From NCBI RefSeq assembly GCF_014197145.1, contig NZ_JACIEZ010000015.1, positions 1-64,000 of the forward strand: a DNA stretch of 64,000 nucleotides, in the 5' to 3' direction. Of the stretch, positions 61,555-64,000 are shown piece by piece. How positions within the stretch are numbered: position 1 is the first letter of the stretch; every line of letters starts with the position of its first letter. The notes below the pieces were generated by a model. That model was not told the origin of the DNA. It saw nothing but the letters and a program-made list of their open reading frames with translations, and did not search any database. The position numbers and the translations under genes are program-made. The stretch comes from Gellertiella hungarica (lineage in GTDB: Bacteria; Pseudomonadota; Alphaproteobacteria; Rhizobiales; Rhizobiaceae).

Positions 61555-62162
61555 AGCGCTCCCCCAAGACGTGCCCGAAGAGATAGCAGCGCGCGCCGGT
61601 CATATTCGGGATCAAGCCCGTTTTGTTCGTTTTCGCGTGCCTGTTCAGGGTCGATTTCCGGGATGCTATCTGCCGAACCATGGATAGCTCGAAGCATGTC
61701 CATAGCGCCCGAATAGGCGTTCAGAATTTCGGAAGGGGTAGCATTCCAAGCGGTTTCCGGGGTCCAGTGCAGCCAGCCGGTAGCAATGCGATAAAGATCG
61801 CGGAAAGCTTCGGACCATGGCTTAGGAGCTTCGGAAGTGGGCTTTGCGGTTGGTTCGGCTTCAGGAATGAAGGCGCGGCAAACCGCTGAAACCGATGGCA
61901 TTGCGGACGTGTAAAAGTTGTCGAGGGGCAGGCGCTCCATCGCAGCAAGATAAAGGCTTGCTTCGTCCCGGTCGGTTGCCGTGTTCATGACTACGGCTTT
62001 GATCGTGGTGAGGTCGAACTCATCGACATGACGGAAGAGATTGGAAAAGCCGTCATGTAGGCGTTCAAGTATAGTAGCGGCCCGCAAAGAGGGGCGCATT
62101 CGCACGGTGACAAAGCCGTGCGAGATTGCGAATTCCTCATACGCGGGCCGATTATCGCTCAT
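61551..62162 (-). CDS. Putative tail assembly chaperone-like protein, 203 aa
   Basis: The C-terminal half has PWSEAFRDLYRIATGWLHWTP and ETAWNATPSEILNAYSGAMDM, which resembles the short Trp/Thr-Pro motif of small phage and gene-transfer-agent tail assembly chaperones (TAC_6 type). The N-terminal half (SHGFVTVRMRPSLRAATILERLHDGF and later VSAVCRAFIPEA) is a separate domain. The similarity is by eye, so the call is tentative. It follows the capsid gene by 3 nt. Confidence 0.45.
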   Translation of the reverse strand: MSDNRPAYEEFAISHGFVTVRMRPSLRAATILERLHDGFSNLFRHVDEFDLTTIKAVVMNTATDRDEASLYLAAMERLPLDNFYTSAMPSVSAVCRAFIPEAEPTAKPTSEAPKPWSEAFRDLYRIATGWLHWTPETAWNATPSEILNAYSGAMDMLRAIHGSADSIPEIDPEQARENEQNGLDPEYDRRALLSLRARLGGAL

Positions 62163-62165
62163 GGA

Positions 62166-63710
62166 TTAAGCCGCGATCTTCAGCTTGCGGAAGGCTTCCG
62201 GGCGCACCACGCCGGCACCGACGCGGCGGCGGGCGTTGAAGCGAACGATACCCTGCTCAGCAAGCGAATAGGGGTTCGCCATTACAGAAAGTTCGACACG
62301 GTCATAGATACGGTAGCCGGATTTGAAATCACCAAACGCAATAGGGAAGGCGTTGGCGGCAACATCCGGCATGTCGACAAGCTCCACGACGGGGCGACCG
62401 AGGATAGTTTCCGGCTGTCCTGCCTGAAGGCCCGGCTGCCAAATGTAGTTGCCGGTCGTGTCCTTGATCGAACGAACTACCCCAAGGGTCGTGCCGTTCA
62501 TGACCCAAGTTCCGCTATTTCGGAAGGTCGCCGGAAGCGAATACATAAGTTTGATGAAAGCGTCTGCCTGAAGAATGCTCGCGTGTCCGTTGTTCGAAAC
62601 AACGATATTGGCGTCGGTCATAAAACCCTGCGGTTCGTTGGCTGTAGAACCGGACACAAAGGAAAGCCCCTCCTTCGCGCCGAAATCTTCAGCAAGCGCA
62701 AGGCGAACTTCCGCTTCGATATCGATATCGGAATCTTCAATCATCCAGTTCGATAGATCGACATAGGTTTTGATTTCCCGAATCGGGATTTCCATCTGGT
62801 CGAATGCGGGTTGCGAGGCGGTCGCGGGAGTGACTTCCCCTGCCCATGTTGCGTTAGTAACGCCAGTTCGCTTGTTAAGCTGAACTGTATGGGTGCTGGT
62901 CGTGCGCACGTCAGCGATGGAACGAACCGGCGAGAACTGCACAAGGTTGCGAATGAAGTCGCGCGAATTTTCCTTCGGCGCGAGAACGTATTTCGGGGCG
63001 TCACCTGCAACGGTGAGCGCCTTCCGAAGGCCGTTTGCCTCCATAGGGATTTCACCCGTTCGCAGATAAGATGCATAAGCTTTCTGTAGATCGTTGTCGT
63101 TCCCCGCTTCGGGCTGGTTGTTGTTGACGCCACGGATGCGGTTCGCTTTGGCTTCCATGGCGTCCATACGGGCCTTGAGAAGGTTGACTTCGGTTTCGCT
63201 GACTACGGCGGGGTTCGCTTCTGCCGAGTATTCGACGGTTTCGGTATGCATTGGATTCTCCAGATGGGATTTAACGAGGGTGACACGAGCGCCCGGATTG
63301 ACCGGCCGTTTGCAGATGGAAATTTCGGTGATGTTCGCTGCCTTCACGATGCGCCCGCCTTCGGGGCGCATGTCGAAGTCTGTCGCGCTGCCAGAGATTG
63401 ACAGTCCGCCAATCTCTCCACGCTTCAGTTGGGAGTGGACATTTCGAGCCAGCGGCAGGCTCTCGACAAAGAGCCTTCCCTTAACCAGAAGCCCATTGTC
63501 GGTATCTTGGAACTCTTCCCAAACGCCTATTGGCTGAGCCGGGTTATGCTCCAAAATCATTGCAATACTGCACGGAAAAGCGAAGGCTCCCTTTTGGATG
63601 AGGTCGCCTTCCGTATCAGGAGCGCCATAGGGCCATGCGATTCCGGTAACGGTTCCCGCGTCGTCTGCCTGAGCTTGTGCTTTGATAAGAATGGACTTGG
63701 AATCGGTCAT
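62166..63710 (-). CDS. Fused HK97-type prohead protease and major capsid protein, 514 aa
   Basis: The first 170 residues are the protease domain: GIAWPYGAPDTEGDLIQKGAF, a His in ILEHNPAQPIGVW, a Ser in EIGGLSISGSATDF, and ITEISICKRPVNPGARV near the end. After a linker with KARMDAMEAKANRIRG (scaffold-like helix) the capsid part follows: SRDFIRNLVQFSPVRSIADVR, VQLNKRTGVTNATWAGEV, MYSLPATFRNSGTWVMNG, and the C-terminal GIVRFNARRRVGAGVVRPEAF. Fused protease-capsid proteins are known in some siphophages. Overlaps by 4 nt with the gene upstream. Confidence 0.9.
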   Translation of the reverse strand: MTDSKSILIKAQAQADDAGTVTGIAWPYGAPDTEGDLIQKGAFAFPCSIAMILEHNPAQPIGVWEEFQDTDNGLLVKGRLFVESLPLARNVHSQLKRGEIGGLSISGSATDFDMRPEGGRIVKAANITEISICKRPVNPGARVTLVKSHLENPMHTETVEYSAEANPAVVSETEVNLLKARMDAMEAKANRIRGVNNNQPEAGNDNDLQKAYASYLRTGEIPMEANGLRKALTVAGDAPKYVLAPKENSRDFIRNLVQFSPVRSIADVRTTSTHTVQLNKRTGVTNATWAGEVTPATASQPAFDQMEIPIREIKTYVDLSNWMIEDSDIDIEAEVRLALAEDFGAKEGLSFVSGSTANEPQGFMTDANIVVSNNGHASILQADAFIKLMYSLPATFRNSGTWVMNGTTLGVVRSIKDTTGNYIWQPGLQAGQPETILGRPVVELVDMPDVAANAFPIAFGDFKSGYRIYDRVELSVMANPYSLAEQGIVRFNARRRVGAGVVRPEAFRKLKIAA

Positions 63711-64000
63711 GCTTCCACCTGTTCACGTGCATCATTCATCGCAGCGACTTCAGCTTTGCCGGTCCATCGGGCGTCAAGGATGTCGAGTGCTAGGGGGAAT
63801 GTCTCATCAAACGGACGATCTTTGCCGTAGGTGTCGACTAGGCGCTTTGCGGCTTCCGGTGACGTGCCGCCGCCAATCAGCCCAAGCCGGATGATTTCCA
63901 GAAGGTCGGCAAGGCGGAAATTTGAATTCACAACGCGCATGTAGAGCGCCCCGATTCCGGTAGCGGTCTTTGCCTGAAGCTCTTCAATCATGGGATCGGT
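63707..64000 (-). CDS. Tail assembly chaperone-like protein (GTA/TAC_11 type), partial
   Basis: The frame is open to the right edge, so the N-terminus is missing; an internal ATG at 63991 gives 94 residues. The stretch TGIGALYMRVVNSNFRLADLLEIIRLGLIGGGTSPEAAKRL resembles the tail assembly chaperones of gene transfer agents and related phages. It overlaps the capsid gene by 4 nt. A tail gene directly upstream of the capsid gene is unusual. Confidence 0.55.
   Translation of the reverse strand, partial: TDPMIEELQAKTATGIGALYMRVVNSNFRLADLLEIIRLGLIGGGTSPEAAKRLVDTYGKDRPFDETFPLALDILDARWTGKAEVAAMNDAREQVEA

Overview
The window looks like about 45 kb of ordinary chromosome from a member of the Rhizobiaceae (Rhizobium/Agrobacterium group), with phage-derived DNA at each end. 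The assignment rests on the housekeeping set and its arrangement (clpP-clpX-lon-hupB, rplM-rpsI, ctaA with a DUF2842 gene, short-form argC, agmatinase, O-acetylhomoserine sulfhydrylase), on the high G+C content of the core, and on a palindromic intergenic repeat of the rhizobial RIME/REP type. No species can be named from the sequence alone.

Region A (1-4750) is a decayed phage-like element. It holds small overlapping genes, an HK97-type prohead protease, a terminase-small-subunit-like protein, a small hydrophobic protein overlapping an unrecognised protein, a phosphoribosyltransferase with its own terminator, the last 50 residues of a tyrosine integrase, a ribbon-helix-helix protein beside a 25-bp inverted repeat, and a tRNA-like gene with no D arm. 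It ends at the 3' end of tRNA-Pro(GGG), the likely integration target.

Region B (4.8-13.2 kb) is a Wzx/Wzy-type polysaccharide locus: polymerase, initiating phosphosugar transferase, glycosyltransferase, outer-membrane export lipoprotein, a divergent chain-length protein with a degenerate P-loop, and a CelD-like acyltransferase. Its content and position resemble what I recall of the Agrobacterium unipolar polysaccharide locus. No flippase is present.

Region C (13.2-42 kb) is mostly housekeeping: haem A synthase, a DOPA-dioxygenase-like protein, arginine and polyamine enzymes, ribosomal proteins L13/S9, enoyl-CoA hydratase, sulfur assimilation, a cytochrome P450, the ClpP/ClpX/Lon proteolysis block, HU, a secreted phytase/esterase-like protein, and an FMN riboswitch in front of a RibN-type riboflavin transporter. 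At 40.6-42.4 kb an unfamiliar lower-G+C gene sits beside the remnant of a second copy of itself, joined to the tail of a truncated RTX-type calcium-binding protein.

Region D (42.5-50.1 kb) is a polyamine module on the minus strand: ABC-transporter ATPase, two permeases, periplasmic binding protein, then a deacetylase-family acetylpolyamine amidohydrolase, preceded by a YtcJ-type amidohydrolase.

Region E (50.13-64.0 kb, running off the right edge) is a second, apparently intact phage-like element. Its left end carries octamer direct repeats, a small lipoprotein, a three-gene toxin / antitoxin / SecB-like chaperone cassette, and a probable HUH (rolling-circle) replication protein with a perfect 12-bp hairpin upstream. 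A tightly overlapping minus-strand operon then encodes a tail-assembly-chaperone-like protein, a protease-capsid fusion, an HNH nuclease, connectors, small and large terminase, and a tape measure with an embedded lysozyme-like domain. This order differs from the usual siphophage order. Together the SecB-type addiction module, the HUH replicase and the rearranged packaging operon make region E the most unusual part of the window.
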